A program made the translations under genes and the position numbers. This document shows positions 45,729-54,783 of a DNA stretch of 64,000 bases, piece by piece. Source of the stretch: Sneathiellales bacterium (GTDB lineage: Bacteria; Pseudomonadota; Alphaproteobacteria; JANQFL01); NCBI GenBank assembly GCA_028277845.1, contig JANQFL010000097.1:1-64000 (forward strand), in the 5' to 3' direction. How positions within the stretch are numbered: position 1 is the stretch's first letter; every line of letters begins with the position of its first letter. The notes beneath the pieces were generated by a model. It was not told the DNA's origin. It saw only the letters and a list, made by a program, of their open reading frames with translations, and ran no database searches.

Positions 45729-46253
45729 ATGGCGACCAAAAAGGCAGCGACCAAGGCAAAGAAACCGGAATTCAAAGTGAACGACCATGTCGTTTACCCG
45801 ACACACGGCGTCGGTAAGATCGTGGCGATCGAAAAGCAGGAAATCTCGGGTATGACGTTGGAACTCATCGTCATTACCTTCGACAAGGACAAGATGACCC
45901 TGCGCGTCCCCATCACCAAGACGAAGCAACTCGGCATGCGCCGCCTGTCTTCGCCGCAGAAGATGAAAACGGCGCTCGGCACTCTGAAAGGCCGCGCCCG
46001 GGTGAAGCGTACCATGTGGAGCCGCCGGGCCCAGGAATACGAAGCCAAGATCAATTCGGGCGACCCGGTCAGCATCGCCGAAGTGGTGCGCGATCTGCAC
46101 CGCAGCGAAGACCAGCCGGATCAGTCCTACAGTGAACGGCAAATTTACGAATCGGCGCTTGACCGATTGGCCCGCGAAGTGGCTGCCGTCGAAAAGATCG
46201 ACGAAGACGCCGCGACGCAGAAGCTTCAGACCCTGCTCAAAGACGCGGCCTAG
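45729..46253 (+). CDS. carD: CarD family transcriptional regulator
   Basis: This protein of 174 residues has an N-terminal RNA-polymerase-interacting Tudor-like domain (about residues 12-70: FKVNDHVVYPTHGVGKIVAI) and a C-terminal helical DNA-binding region. CarD/CdnL binds the beta subunit of RNA polymerase and stabilises open promoter complexes, including rRNA promoters. The start at 45729 follows GGAAGAAGG. It has an unusually long structured leader and is followed by a strong terminator. Confidence 0.93.
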   Translation: MATKKAATKAKKPEFKVNDHVVYPTHGVGKIVAIEKQEISGMTLELIVITFDKDKMTLRVPITKTKQLGMRRLSSPQKMKTALGTLKGRARVKRTMWSRRAQEYEAKINSGDPVSIAEVVRDLHRSEDQPDQSYSERQIYESALDRLAREVAAVEKIDEDAATQKLQTLLKDAA

Positions 46254-46282
46254 TGCCGCGCGGCGCGACGACGATGAAAACC

Positions 46283-46311
46283 GGCCCGGCGACAAGTTGC
46301 CGGGCCGTTTT
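46283..46311 (+). terminator. Rho-independent terminator of carD
   Basis: GGCCCGGC (46283-46290) and GCCGGGCC (46299-46306) form a perfect stem with an 8-base loop, followed by G and TTTT. It lies 29 bases after the carD stop codon. Confidence 0.85.
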
Positions 46312-46349
46312 CTTGTCACCGCGGCATAATCTGCGCATCCTAGGGACCC

Positions 46350-47156
46350 ATGACGGAAACCGGTAACGAACGTTTCGGCGTCCTGCAACTGCCGCGCCGT
46401 GTATGGGCCATTGCCGCCATTCATGGCGAGGCGGACCGTCTGGCCGCACTGCACGAACAGATCGCCGAACGGTTCGCCCCCGGAGACCGGCTGATTTACC
46501 TCGGCAACTACCTCGGTCATGGCGTGCGCATCACGGATACCCTGGACGAACTGCTGTGGTTCCGTTCGGTCACGTTATATCAACCCGGGATGGAGCCGTG
46601 GGACATCGTCTACCTGCGGGGCGGCCAGGAGGAAATGTGGCACAAGCTGCTGCAAATTCAGTTTGCAGCGGATCCGAGCGAGGTGTTCGGCTGGATGATG
46701 AGCCAGGGCGCCGAGGCAACGCTGCGTGCCTATGGCGGCAATCCCGACGAAGCCCGCATGCATTTCCGCGAGGGCCCGGTGTCCATCACCCGATGGACGA
46801 CACAACTCCTGGCCAATGTGCAGTCCCACCCCGGTCACTACGAACTGCTGACCGGCCTGCGGCGAGCCTGCTTCACCGAAGGACGCGAGCTACTGTTCGT
46901 CCACGCCGGCGTTGATCCGCACCGCCCCTTGTCGGAGCAAGGCGATACGCTGTGGTGGGGCAGCGGCTACTTCACCGCCATCGACACGCCGTTTGACGGA
47001 TACGACACCGTGGTTCGCGGCTACGATCCCAAACATGGCGGACAGGACGTCATGCCGCATGCCGTGACGGTCGACGACAGTTGCGGCTTCGGCGGATCGC
47101 TCAAGGCGGCTTGTTTCGGACTTGATGGCCGCGTCCTGGAATGGCTGGAAGCCTGA
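46350..47156 (+). CDS. Degenerate metallophosphoesterase (likely pseudoenzyme)
   Basis: This 268-residue protein has the overall order of PPP-type calcineurin-like phosphatases, but the metal-binding motifs are altered. GDxHG is AAIHG (residues 22-26), GDxxDRG is GNYLGHG (52-58), and GNHE is GGQE (91-94). Only the later FVHAGVD segment keeps its His. All three changes hit bimetal ligands or catalytic residues, yet the frame is intact and flanking hydrophobic strands are preserved. A non-catalytic binding or regulatory role is therefore likely. It follows carD after a terminator. Confidence 0.72.
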   Translation: MTETGNERFGVLQLPRRVWAIAAIHGEADRLAALHEQIAERFAPGDRLIYLGNYLGHGVRITDTLDELLWFRSVTLYQPGMEPWDIVYLRGGQEEMWHKLLQIQFAADPSEVFGWMMSQGAEATLRAYGGNPDEARMHFREGPVSITRWTTQLLANVQSHPGHYELLTGLRRACFTEGRELLFVHAGVDPHRPLSEQGDTLWWGSGYFTAIDTPFDGYDTVVRGYDPKHGGQDVMPHAVTVDDSCGFGGSLKAACFGLDGRVLEWLEA

Positions 47157-47163
47157 CGGCCGA

Positions 47164-47781
47164 TCAATCTTCCCCGGCGTCTGTTTTCGTTGAAGGCGGT
47201 GGTGGCCACAATCGTGCCATCACCCGGTCGCCGACATCCAGACGGTTGCTGAGAAACCGCCGTGTGCGATCCTGGTTGTCGCTGCCGTCCCGCGTCCAGC
47301 GCACGACGGTGGACGCGAACAGAACCGTCAGCCCGATTTCCTCCACCGACCGGCGCACGCCCGGCGCGTCCAGTTCCGCGGCTTCGCGAATCCACTGCAC
47401 GGTCCGTGACAGATTGAAAATCAGAGGTATGTAGTGATGGGGATGTCCGGGATAACACTTCGTCGCCAGTATCTGTCCCGTCACCTGACGATGCCCGGAG
47501 AGGGTGTCGAGCCATCGGGTCATGACGGCAAACAATCGTTCCTTGACCGGCAACGAAAGAAAACCGGCGTCGTCATGACGCTCCAGCATGGCCCGGTCGG
47601 CCCGCGCGAGCCAGGCATCTCCGACGGCGTCCAGGTCACGGTAATGAACATGAATGTCGGCCAGCGGGACATCCAATGCGGATGCCACATGATGCAGCTT
47701 GACGGCGGACCAGCCGACCTCCTCCGCCCTGTCGAGAGCGGCATCGACGATCCGGTCCGGCAATTTTGGCTTCGCCGCCAA
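47164..47781 (-). CDS. TetR-like transcriptional regulator
   Basis: This 205-residue protein has an N-terminal TetR-type helix-turn-helix (about residues 8-55: RIVDAALDRAEEVGWSAVKL, then the recognition helix and HVHYRDLDA) and a helical C-terminus with Pro-rich tail. The recognition helix deviates from typical TetR proteins, and the layout is also close to COQ9-like proteins. It lies 4 bases after the M48 protease gene on the same strand and is probably in its operon. Confidence 0.68.
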   Translation of the reverse strand: MAAKPKLPDRIVDAALDRAEEVGWSAVKLHHVASALDVPLADIHVHYRDLDAVGDAWLARADRAMLERHDDAGFLSLPVKERLFAVMTRWLDTLSGHRQVTGQILATKCYPGHPHHYIPLIFNLSRTVQWIREAAELDAPGVRRSVEEIGLTVLFASTVVRWTRDGSDNQDRTRRFLSNRLDVGDRVMARLWPPPPSTKTDAGED

Positions 47782-47785
47782 GTGT

Positions 47786-49246
47786 TCACTCCCTGACGAT
47801 TTTGACCCGGCTGCCCACCGGTGGATTCTGGCCCGGCTGCAACCGGTTCAACACCCGGAACCGGTCGAGGTGGGCATCGTCCACCTGCATGCGCCGGCCG
47901 AGTTTCCGTGCGGTGTCGCCGGGTCGCACCGTGACGATCCGAATGCGCAAAGGCTTCAATGCGGCGGCCTCCTTCGAACTCAGGCGACGGAAGGAATAGG
48001 TCGTGCGCTGAAACTCCTGCTCCAACTGCCTGGTGACGTTCACCGGCGTAATGAACTGAAAGCGATAGAATTGCTTCGACTCGAAGCGAACGACCACCAG
48101 CCGGACATCCACCTGTCCGGCGCGCGTGTTCAAACGGGTCCAGCCCGTGGCGGCATCCATGCCGTTGATCCGGATGCGCTCGACGTCCGACAACTGCACG
48201 GATTTCGCCCATTCCCGCACCATGTAGGCACGCGGGTCCGTTCCCGCCCGCACCTTGGCGCCACTGAACACCAGACCGGTCGACTTCGGTCCCTTGGCCA
48301 GGACCGCCGTCGGCCGGTTGATGATCTTGAATCCGTCGGGAACCTTGAAGGTGAAGCGTAGCTGCGGATGTGAAAACTGCCGACCACGGACATATCCCTG
48401 CTCGGGGTCGTCGCCATACACCATCCCCTCGATGGTTTTGAAGAAGGCCTGGCGACGGTTGGGCGCGCCCTTGGCGCTGCCGCTCTCCTTGGCCGCGTTG
48501 GCCGCGCGAATGACCCGTTCGGGCGTATTGGGGTGGGTGGACAGGAACTCGGGCGGCCGGTTGCCGTTCCCCGACAGTTTCGCCATCAGCTCCGTGTGCG
48601 CGCCGAGAGATTTCAGGAAGTCGGCCTGCGCATAAGGGTCGTAACCGACCCGTGACAAATAGCGCACGCCCAGCAAGTCGGCTTCGTATTCCTGATCGCG
48701 GGAGAAACTGGTCAGGTACAATTGACCGCCCAGCCTGGTGACGTTGGACGGCACTCCCAAAGCGGCACCCAGTATGGCCGAACCCAAACCGACCACCGTC
48801 GAGCGGGTCATGCGTTGCGCCGTATGACGGGCCGTGACATGGCCGATTTCGTGGGCGATGACACCGGCCAGTTCGGCTTCGTTGTTGGCCAGGGCGATCA
48901 GGCCGCGCGTGACGTATACATACCCGCCCGGCAAGGCGAAGGCGTTGACCACCGGAGAGTTCAAGACCGTAAAGGTGAAGGGGCTGCCGGCCAGTTCCGA
49001 GTTGGCCACGAGTTGGCCGCCGATGCGGGCGACATATCCGCCGATCTTCGGGTCGTCGTAGACGCCGCCGAACTGTTTGACGACCTTGCCGTGTTCCGCC
49101 TTGCCGATCCGCGCTTCGTCCTCGGGCGACAGAACCGAGAACTCGTTCTTTCCGGTGGCCGGATTGACCGACGTGCAGGCCGCGACCGCCGGAATGATGG
49201 CGGCACAGAAAAGTACTGCGGCAAAGCGCCTGAAAACTCCCGTCAT
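47786..49246 (-). CDS. M48 family metalloprotease lipoprotein with LysM-like tail
   Basis: This 486-residue protein has a signal peptide ending in a lipobox (AVAAC, Cys about residue 24), an M48 peptidase domain with zinc motif HEIGH (about residue 131) and downstream EYEAD, and a C-terminal region (about 430-486) with a LysM-like VTVRPGDTARKLGRRM. It resembles BepA-type outer-membrane quality-control proteases. It overlaps the SNase-like gene upstream by 4 bases (ATGA), and a TetR gene follows. Confidence 0.88.
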   Translation of the reverse strand: MTGVFRRFAAVLFCAAIIPAVAACTSVNPATGKNEFSVLSPEDEARIGKAEHGKVVKQFGGVYDDPKIGGYVARIGGQLVANSELAGSPFTFTVLNSPVVNAFALPGGYVYVTRGLIALANNEAELAGVIAHEIGHVTARHTAQRMTRSTVVGLGSAILGAALGVPSNVTRLGGQLYLTSFSRDQEYEADLLGVRYLSRVGYDPYAQADFLKSLGAHTELMAKLSGNGNRPPEFLSTHPNTPERVIRAANAAKESGSAKGAPNRRQAFFKTIEGMVYGDDPEQGYVRGRQFSHPQLRFTFKVPDGFKIINRPTAVLAKGPKSTGLVFSGAKVRAGTDPRAYMVREWAKSVQLSDVERIRINGMDAATGWTRLNTRAGQVDVRLVVVRFESKQFYRFQFITPVNVTRQLEQEFQRTTYSFRRLSSKEAAALKPLRIRIVTVRPGDTARKLGRRMQVDDAHLDRFRVLNRLQPGQNPPVGSRVKIVRE

Positions 49247-50040
49247 TCGTCCAAAACCTCGATCTGTTCCCGGTGGGTGACCCGGATGTTCGGGCCATCA
49301 TACCACTTTAGCCACCCGCGTACGCGCACCTTGCGTCCTTCGTAGGTTGCCGGGTCGAAGCCCTTGCGCCGCATGCGTTTGCCATCCTTCGGTGCGATAT
49401 AGATGGTGAAGTCCGTCTTCCAATCGTCTCCGAAATTCAGGTAAGTGCGACCGCGAACGGTCGCCGCCGTGAGAACCCGTCCCTCGACGAGCTGGAAACT
49501 GTTGGTGAAGCGTGACGCTTTCAGGTGATCGCGGATACCGTAATACCGGTTGTTCCAGATGCCCCGGCGGGCCGCGCGGGCTTCGCGCTCCAATGCCAGC
49601 ATGTCCTCGGCCAGCGCCGTATTGTCGGCGAACGTGTATACCCTTGCCATACCGTTGCGCAAAATCTGCCCTTGCACCCAGTTACCGGCGGCGTCGTGCA
49701 AATGGGCCAAGGCCCGGCCGTGCCGGTCCATGCGGGCGCCGCCGTAAGACAGGGTGACATGCTTGTCCAGAACAATGCGCTCCAGGAATTCCTTCGACTC
49801 GTCCGCCAGCGGCCATGCTTTGAAACCCTTGCGGCCGAGCGGCAGTTTGGGGGCCTGGATACCGACCAACCGGACAATGGTGCCGTTGTCCAGCACGACG
49901 GTATCGCCATCGGTCACCTCGACGACGATGCCCCGGCCATCACGCTGCAGCCGTGCCCCGTCCGCGATGGCCGGCAGCCCGGCAACGATGGCGACCCAAC
50001 AAATCAGCAACCCGTATATCGATGACCGGTAACACATCAT
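49243..50040 (-). CDS. Thermonuclease (SNase)-like exported protein
   Basis: This protein of 265 residues has an N-terminal signal peptide (about residues 5-28), a staphylococcal-nuclease-like OB-fold domain (about residues 35-155: VVEVTDGDTVVLDNGTIVRL) and an extra C-terminal domain. The Arg of VRLVGI and the DRHGRALAHL Arg are kept. The usual IDAPE segment is IQAPK, so the general-base Glu of nuclease is replaced by Lys. Activity may be altered or lost. It overlaps the M48 protease gene start by 4 bases. Confidence 0.78.
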   Translation of the reverse strand: MMCYRSSIYGLLICWVAIVAGLPAIADGARLQRDGRGIVVEVTDGDTVVLDNGTIVRLVGIQAPKLPLGRKGFKAWPLADESKEFLERIVLDKHVTLSYGGARMDRHGRALAHLHDAAGNWVQGQILRNGMARVYTFADNTALAEDMLALEREARAARRGIWNNRYYGIRDHLKASRFTNSFQLVEGRVLTAATVRGRTYLNFGDDWKTDFTIYIAPKDGKRMRRKGFDPATYEGRKVRVRGWLKWYDGPNIRVTHREQIEVLDE

Positions 50041-50065
50041 GCGTGTAAACCCGACGTCAAACTCT

Positions 50066-50830
50066 TCAGACCACCTTTGAACGATAATGATAGGCATGGG
50101 ATTTACGAAATCCCGCTTTCGTGAACAGTTGCCGCGCCGGCGGGTTGCGCTGCTCCACCTGCAGATAATACCGCAAAGCACCGTTTTCCCGCGCCCAGTC
50201 CGTCAGGGATCGAAAGACCGCCCGGCCCACGCCTCGGCGCCGCGCGGCCGCCACCGCCTCGAGGGCGAACAATCCGGCCCAACCCTCCTCCAGTACCATC
50301 ATGCCGGCACCAACGGGTTTTTCCCCGTCATAAGCCGTAGCAAAAATGCACCGCGCAGGAACGCGGGCCGCCAGTTCGCGCAACAGGCCTTCTTCACCCG
50401 GCCGCAAATCCGCTGCCCGCACGGCGATCCAATCATCGTCAGCAACGGAAGAATGTACGACTTTCAGGTTTCCGCCGCCCGGTAGGGTCAATTCGTCCAG
50501 TGGACACCACATGACGTCGGTGGGAGAAAGATCGTCATAGCCGCGCGATTGCAGCCGGTGGTCAAGATCCTCCGGAGCAGTGATGTCCGGAATTTGGAAA
50601 CACGCCTCCTGGCCATGGCTCTTGTAGAACGCTTCCGCGGCTTCAATCGCCGCTTCCACGTCCTGATCTTCCGCCGCCGCGATGGCCAGTACGGAGTTGG
50701 CGCGATGCGTGAAGCCGCCGATTTGCCGGAACACCCAGCCTTCGTGTTCCCTCGTTTCCTTGGGCGGCCAGGCCCGCGCGGCCAATCTCTCGATGGTCAG
50801 TATACGGCGGCGATCTTCGGCAGTGGTCAT
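50066..50830 (-). CDS. GNAT family N-acetyltransferase
   Basis: This 254-residue protein has a C-terminal GNAT domain (about residues 115-250). The acetyl-CoA loop is in AVAAARRRGVGRAVFRSLTD, and the final strand FTKAGFRKSHAYHYR is typical. The N-terminal 110 residues resemble a degenerate GNAT repeat. The substrate is unknown. It is upstream of the SNase and M48 genes on the same strand, 25 bases from the SNase start. Confidence 0.83.
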   Translation of the reverse strand: MTTAEDRRRILTIERLAARAWPPKETREHEGWVFRQIGGFTHRANSVLAIAAAEDQDVEAAIEAAEAFYKSHGQEACFQIPDITAPEDLDHRLQSRGYDDLSPTDVMWCPLDELTLPGGGNLKVVHSSVADDDWIAVRAADLRPGEEGLLRELAARVPARCIFATAYDGEKPVGAGMMVLEEGWAGLFALEAVAAARRRGVGRAVFRSLTDWARENGALRYYLQVEQRNPPARQLFTKAGFRKSHAYHYRSKVV

Positions 50831-50951
50831 GGTATTGCGACCTGTCAGGATACAAAGCGAGGCATATCGGCTATTCTGAGGCGCAGGTCAACGGCAAGAT
50901 CGTCTCGCCGGTCGACTTGCCGCTCGAAGTTGCTGCCGGAGTATTGGTCCC

Positions 50952-51122
50952 GTGATCCTCAAGCTCATCACCGCCGCGTTCATCGGCCTGCTGGTGTTCA
51001 AGTTGTTTTCCCGCAAACGCAAGGAGAAGATCGGCCGCGCGATCGACCAGACAGCCAACCTGTTCCTCATCGCCATCGCGATTTACATCGTCGGCTACGG
51101 AATCGCGCAGTTCTACGGATAA
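50952..51122 (+). CDS. 56-residue two-helix membrane protein
   Basis: This short gene has a GTG start at 50952 with GGAG about 10 bases upstream. It encodes two hydrophobic segments (residues 3-18 and 36-52) linked by a very basic loop (SRKRKEKIGRA), and stops at TAA 51120-51122. The positive loop predicts both termini on the periplasmic side. I do not recognise it. It sits between the divergent GNAT gene and the convergent HlyD gene; a 7-base-pair hairpin (51131-51151) follows. Confidence 0.5.
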   Translation: MILKLITAAFIGLLVFKLFSRKRKEKIGRAIDQTANLFLIAIAIYIVGYGIAQFYG

Positions 51123-51183
51123 CACGCGACCGGTCACCGGCGCAGTGACCGAACGCGGGCGATGTTGACAGCCGGTACCGGGC

Positions 51184-52404
51184 CTAACGGGCGCCGCCGT
51201 TAGGACGGGACGAGATCAAACTGCCATCGACGATTTGGTCGCTTGGATGGAGGATGACCTCACTTCCGTCGGCCACGCCGCTCAACACTTCGGCCTCTTG
51301 CGTGTTCATCTGCCCTATTTCGACAGCGACCTGACGTGCGGTTCCGGCCTCGTTGACGAACATGGCCCACTGGCTGCCGGCCCGGAACAGGGCGCTGATG
51401 GGTGCCTTGATGACATCGGTTTCGCGCCACACGACAACACGTGCCTCAACCCGATAGCCATGCCCCAGGGTGGCCAGACGCACCGGATCTTCGGCGAAAT
51501 CGATCACGACATTGACCCGTTGTTCCTCGATGCCCAAGGCAGAGACTTTGGTAAAACCATAGGGTTCCACCCGCCGGACCAAGCCGTTGAGCGTATCCTC
51601 ACCGCCCCATTCGTCGATAACCACGGTGTCGCCAGGGCGGATCTTCACCGCATCGGTGGAGAGGAAATCGACGACCACTTCCAAGTCCTCGGGATTGCCG
51701 ATTTCGACCAAACCGGCGCCGGCGGCAACTACCCCCTGGCTCTTGCGCATGACCTTGAGTACCCGGCCCGAGACCGGCGCACGTACGTAAATACAGCAGG
51801 TCTGGTCTTCTCCGGCATCGCTGCCCGGCTCAATGAGGCGCGCCCGGGCATTGGCCAGTTCGAACCGGCGTACCTTCAGTTCGGCCTTGGTGGTATCCAC
51901 GGCGGCCGAACGGGTTTTCAGGTCCAGCTCCGCCTGTTCCAGGCCACGCTGCGAAATGGTGCCCCTTTCGCGCAGGGTCCGCGCCCGTTTCAATTCGGCG
52001 CGGGCGAAATCCAATTGCGCCTGCGCCTTGGACACTTCCGCCTTGGCCAGGCTGAGAGCGGCCTCGGCGGCGCTGATTTCGGCCTGAATCTGGGCGCGCG
52101 TGCGCACATCGAGGAAATCCGGGTCCATCGGCCGCATGGTGGCGATGACCGTTTCGCCGGCCACCACCGGGTCGCCGACCTCGCTGTCGATACGCAGCAC
52201 TTCGCCGGCCAGAGGCGCCGACACCTCGTAAACGTCATGCACCCGGGTCTGACCCTCGGCGTTGACCGTCACCTGCATGGGACCCCGCGTCACCTTGCCC
52301 AGGTCCACGGATTCCGGGCGCGGCCAAAAGGCATAGACCAACGCTCCAATCAGCAAGGCGAACGCCCCGCCCCAGAACAATACTCTGCGAAACACGACTC
52401 CCAT
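51184..52404 (-). CDS. HlyD/MacA-type periplasmic adaptor of ABC exporter
   Basis: This protein of 406 residues has an N-terminal membrane anchor (about residues 5-25), barrel-sandwich halves and an alpha-helical hairpin (about residues 95-180, rich in Ala, Lys, Glu and Arg). The C-terminal beta-barrel region includes VLKVMRKSQGVVAAG. Such adaptors connect an inner-membrane pump with an outer-membrane channel. It is third of an ATPase, permease and adaptor operon on the minus strand, 5 bases after the permease. No TolC-like gene is adjacent. Confidence 0.86.
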   Translation of the reverse strand: MGVVFRRVLFWGGAFALLIGALVYAFWPRPESVDLGKVTRGPMQVTVNAEGQTRVHDVYEVSAPLAGEVLRIDSEVGDPVVAGETVIATMRPMDPDFLDVRTRAQIQAEISAAEAALSLAKAEVSKAQAQLDFARAELKRARTLRERGTISQRGLEQAELDLKTRSAAVDTTKAELKVRRFELANARARLIEPGSDAGEDQTCCIYVRAPVSGRVLKVMRKSQGVVAAGAGLVEIGNPEDLEVVVDFLSTDAVKIRPGDTVVIDEWGGEDTLNGLVRRVEPYGFTKVSALGIEEQRVNVVIDFAEDPVRLATLGHGYRVEARVVVWRETDVIKAPISALFRAGSQWAMFVNEAGTARQVAVEIGQMNTQEAEVLSGVADGSEVILHPSDQIVDGSLISSRPNGGAR

Positions 52405-52409
52405 GGCCG

Positions 52410-54779
52410 TTATTCCCTCGTTTTCAAAACCGCAATCAAATCGAGCCTGTCGATGCGACGGCGCACCACCAGGGCGGACAGTAAAGTCGCCACCACCGCG
52501 ATGACGACCGAATAGCCATATGTTGACGCCTGTATGGCGACGGGCACGCGATACAGCTCGGTGTCGAACGCCGTCGACATGACGGTTGCCAAGCCAAATC
52601 CCATGGCGCAGCCCAACGGCAATGCAGCAAGCGTCAGAACGCCCAATTCGCCGAGCAGGATGTATGACACCTCGCCCCGGCTGAAACCCATCACCCGCAA
52701 ACTGGCCAGCTCCCTTCCCCGTTCCGACAAGGAGATGCGTGCGCTGTTGTAGATCACACCGAATATCAACATGCACGCGAACGCCACATAGAACGACGTC
52801 ATGATGTTCATGGTCTCGGCCATGGTCTTGTTGAAGGTGTCGATGGCCGATTGCCGGCGTAGGACGCTGGCAATGGCAGGCGTTTCCTTCAAGCCACTGA
52901 ACAGGGCCGTCTCGTAGTTTGTATCGACGGCGATGTGCGCCCCGGAAACGGTGCGCGCTTCGTTCATGGCCAAATTGAGCGCACGCAGGTCCATGTAGGC
53001 CGGCGTACCGATGTAGGTTTCAAACAGCCCGGATACCGGCAGGCGCAAGGTCGGCCGCTGCCCCTCCACAACCTCGACCGTCAGGATATCACCGCGCCGG
53101 GCCCCCAGGATGCTGGCCAGCTTGGTGGACAGAAACAGCCCGTCTCCGTCAATGACGATGGGGTTGCTGTCCACATCGACCAGTTCGCTCAGTTCGCCCT
53201 CGGGTGGTACGCCGAGGATGGATCCGCGCCGCTCAACGGTTTTGTGGTGATAGCGCACGGATACGGCGCGGAACGGTTCGACCGTCTGCACGCTGGGGAA
53301 GTGTTGAAGTTCGTCAATCACGCGGACGCCCTTGGTTTCGCTCAGGCTGACGGTGACGTCCTGATGCTGGGTCCGGAAAAAATACGTATCCACCAGATGA
53401 TCGATGGCGTCGCGCCATTGCATCGACGTCACCAGTACCGCGACGGACAACGCCGTCCCCACGACCGTCAAGGCAGACCGTACCGGCCAGCGCGAGATGT
53501 GGCGTACGATCATCAGGCTCGGCTGGTCCAGTACGCGTGTGAGTCCCAGCGCCTGCATCAATCCGCGTTTGTAGAGTGGCGGCGGTGGCGGCAGCATGGC
53601 CTGGGCGGGCGGCAGAACGACCGCCTGACGCACGGCCGTTACGGTGCCGAGGAAGGCCGATACCACGCTCACCAAGGCCGCCGCCGCATATACACCGGGA
53701 TCCGGCCGATACAGCAGGAACGGAAAGCGGAAGAACTGGGCATAGATTTCCGTCATCCAGCGTCCCACCCCGGCGCCGCCGATATAGCCGAACACCACGC
53801 CCAGCAGGGCGATGGCTATGACCATTTTCATGTAGTGCCGGCCCACGTCCCAGTCGCTGTAACCGAACGCCTTGAGCAATCCGATCTGCTCCCGTTCGGT
53901 GGCGATGAGACGCGATACGACCATATTGAGCAGGAACGCCGCCACCGACAGAAAGATGACGGGCAAAACCGACGCCAGGGTCTTGAGCGTTTCGATCTCG
54001 CCGTCGAGATACCAGTTGGAAATCTGGTCCTTGCGGGCGAAAGCGCCGGTGCCGCCGAACGGATCGAGCAACGTGTCCATGGCGTCGATGACATCGTCCA
54101 CGTTGGTGCCGCGAAGCACCGTCACGGTCACGTCGTTGAAGGCACCTTCGAGATCGAAGGCGGCCTCCAGGGCCTCGCGCCCCATCCAGAAGGCGCCGTA
54201 GCGTTTTTCATCGGGCATCAACGCCCCGGGCGCGATGGTGTAGATGTATTCCGGCGACAGGGCGATGCCGACGATCTGCAACTCACGTTTCTTGCCGTTG
54301 ATGATGGCGGAAAAGGAATCACCCGGGCTGAAGCCGTGTGACTCGGCGAACGCTTCGCCGATGATGATTTCGTCGGGATGTCCGCGCCGCACCCAGCGGC
54401 CTTCCCGGATGACGAGGTCGTTGAGCTTGGGCCGGCCCGACTCGGGCAGGGAAATCAGGCGCCCGCTTGCCGGCTCGTCCAAACCGGCGACGTCCAACAC
54501 CACTTCTTCGACGACCCGGGCCTCCACCGTCTGCACGCCGGGAATGCGGGCAATGCGGCCGATCAGGCGCTCCGGCGCCCGTTTGACCGTGGCAAAGACA
54601 TGGGCGAAGCGGTAGCGCTCGTAATAGGCGCTTTTGGTGTCTTCCAACGAGGCGATGGCGCCCAGCGTCATGATGAACACAGACAGTCCGCTGCCGATGA
54701 CCAGGGCAATGGCCAGGGCCTGGCCACGGAGGCGCCAGAAATCGCGCATCAGTTTCCGGTTCAGAGCTCCGATTATCAT
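52410..54779 (-). CDS. FtsX-like ABC transporter permease (eight-helix type)
   Basis: This permease of 789 residues has two FtsX/MacB-type repeats, each of four membrane helices, with a large periplasmic domain between the first helix and the rest (about residues 45-260). It belongs to the DevC/LolC-like branch. With the ATPase upstream and HlyD adaptor downstream it should export a lipid, glycolipid or peptide. The start at 54779 fits, with four bases between it and the ATPase stop codon. Confidence 0.86.
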   Translation of the reverse strand: MIIGALNRKLMRDFWRLRGQALAIALVIGSGLSVFIMTLGAIASLEDTKSAYYERYRFAHVFATVKRAPERLIGRIARIPGVQTVEARVVEEVVLDVAGLDEPASGRLISLPESGRPKLNDLVIREGRWVRRGHPDEIIIGEAFAESHGFSPGDSFSAIINGKKRELQIVGIALSPEYIYTIAPGALMPDEKRYGAFWMGREALEAAFDLEGAFNDVTVTVLRGTNVDDVIDAMDTLLDPFGGTGAFARKDQISNWYLDGEIETLKTLASVLPVIFLSVAAFLLNMVVSRLIATEREQIGLLKAFGYSDWDVGRHYMKMVIAIALLGVVFGYIGGAGVGRWMTEIYAQFFRFPFLLYRPDPGVYAAAALVSVVSAFLGTVTAVRQAVVLPPAQAMLPPPPPLYKRGLMQALGLTRVLDQPSLMIVRHISRWPVRSALTVVGTALSVAVLVTSMQWRDAIDHLVDTYFFRTQHQDVTVSLSETKGVRVIDELQHFPSVQTVEPFRAVSVRYHHKTVERRGSILGVPPEGELSELVDVDSNPIVIDGDGLFLSTKLASILGARRGDILTVEVVEGQRPTLRLPVSGLFETYIGTPAYMDLRALNLAMNEARTVSGAHIAVDTNYETALFSGLKETPAIASVLRRQSAIDTFNKTMAETMNIMTSFYVAFACMLIFGVIYNSARISLSERGRELASLRVMGFSRGEVSYILLGELGVLTLAALPLGCAMGFGLATVMSTAFDTELYRVPVAIQASTYGYSVVIAVVATLLSALVVRRRIDRLDLIAVLKTRE

Positions 54780-54783
54780 GCGA

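Noticed and set aside
52935..54341. 468-codon open frame on the plus strand
   Set aside because: It is antisense to the FtsX-like permease and shows no domain or ribosome site.
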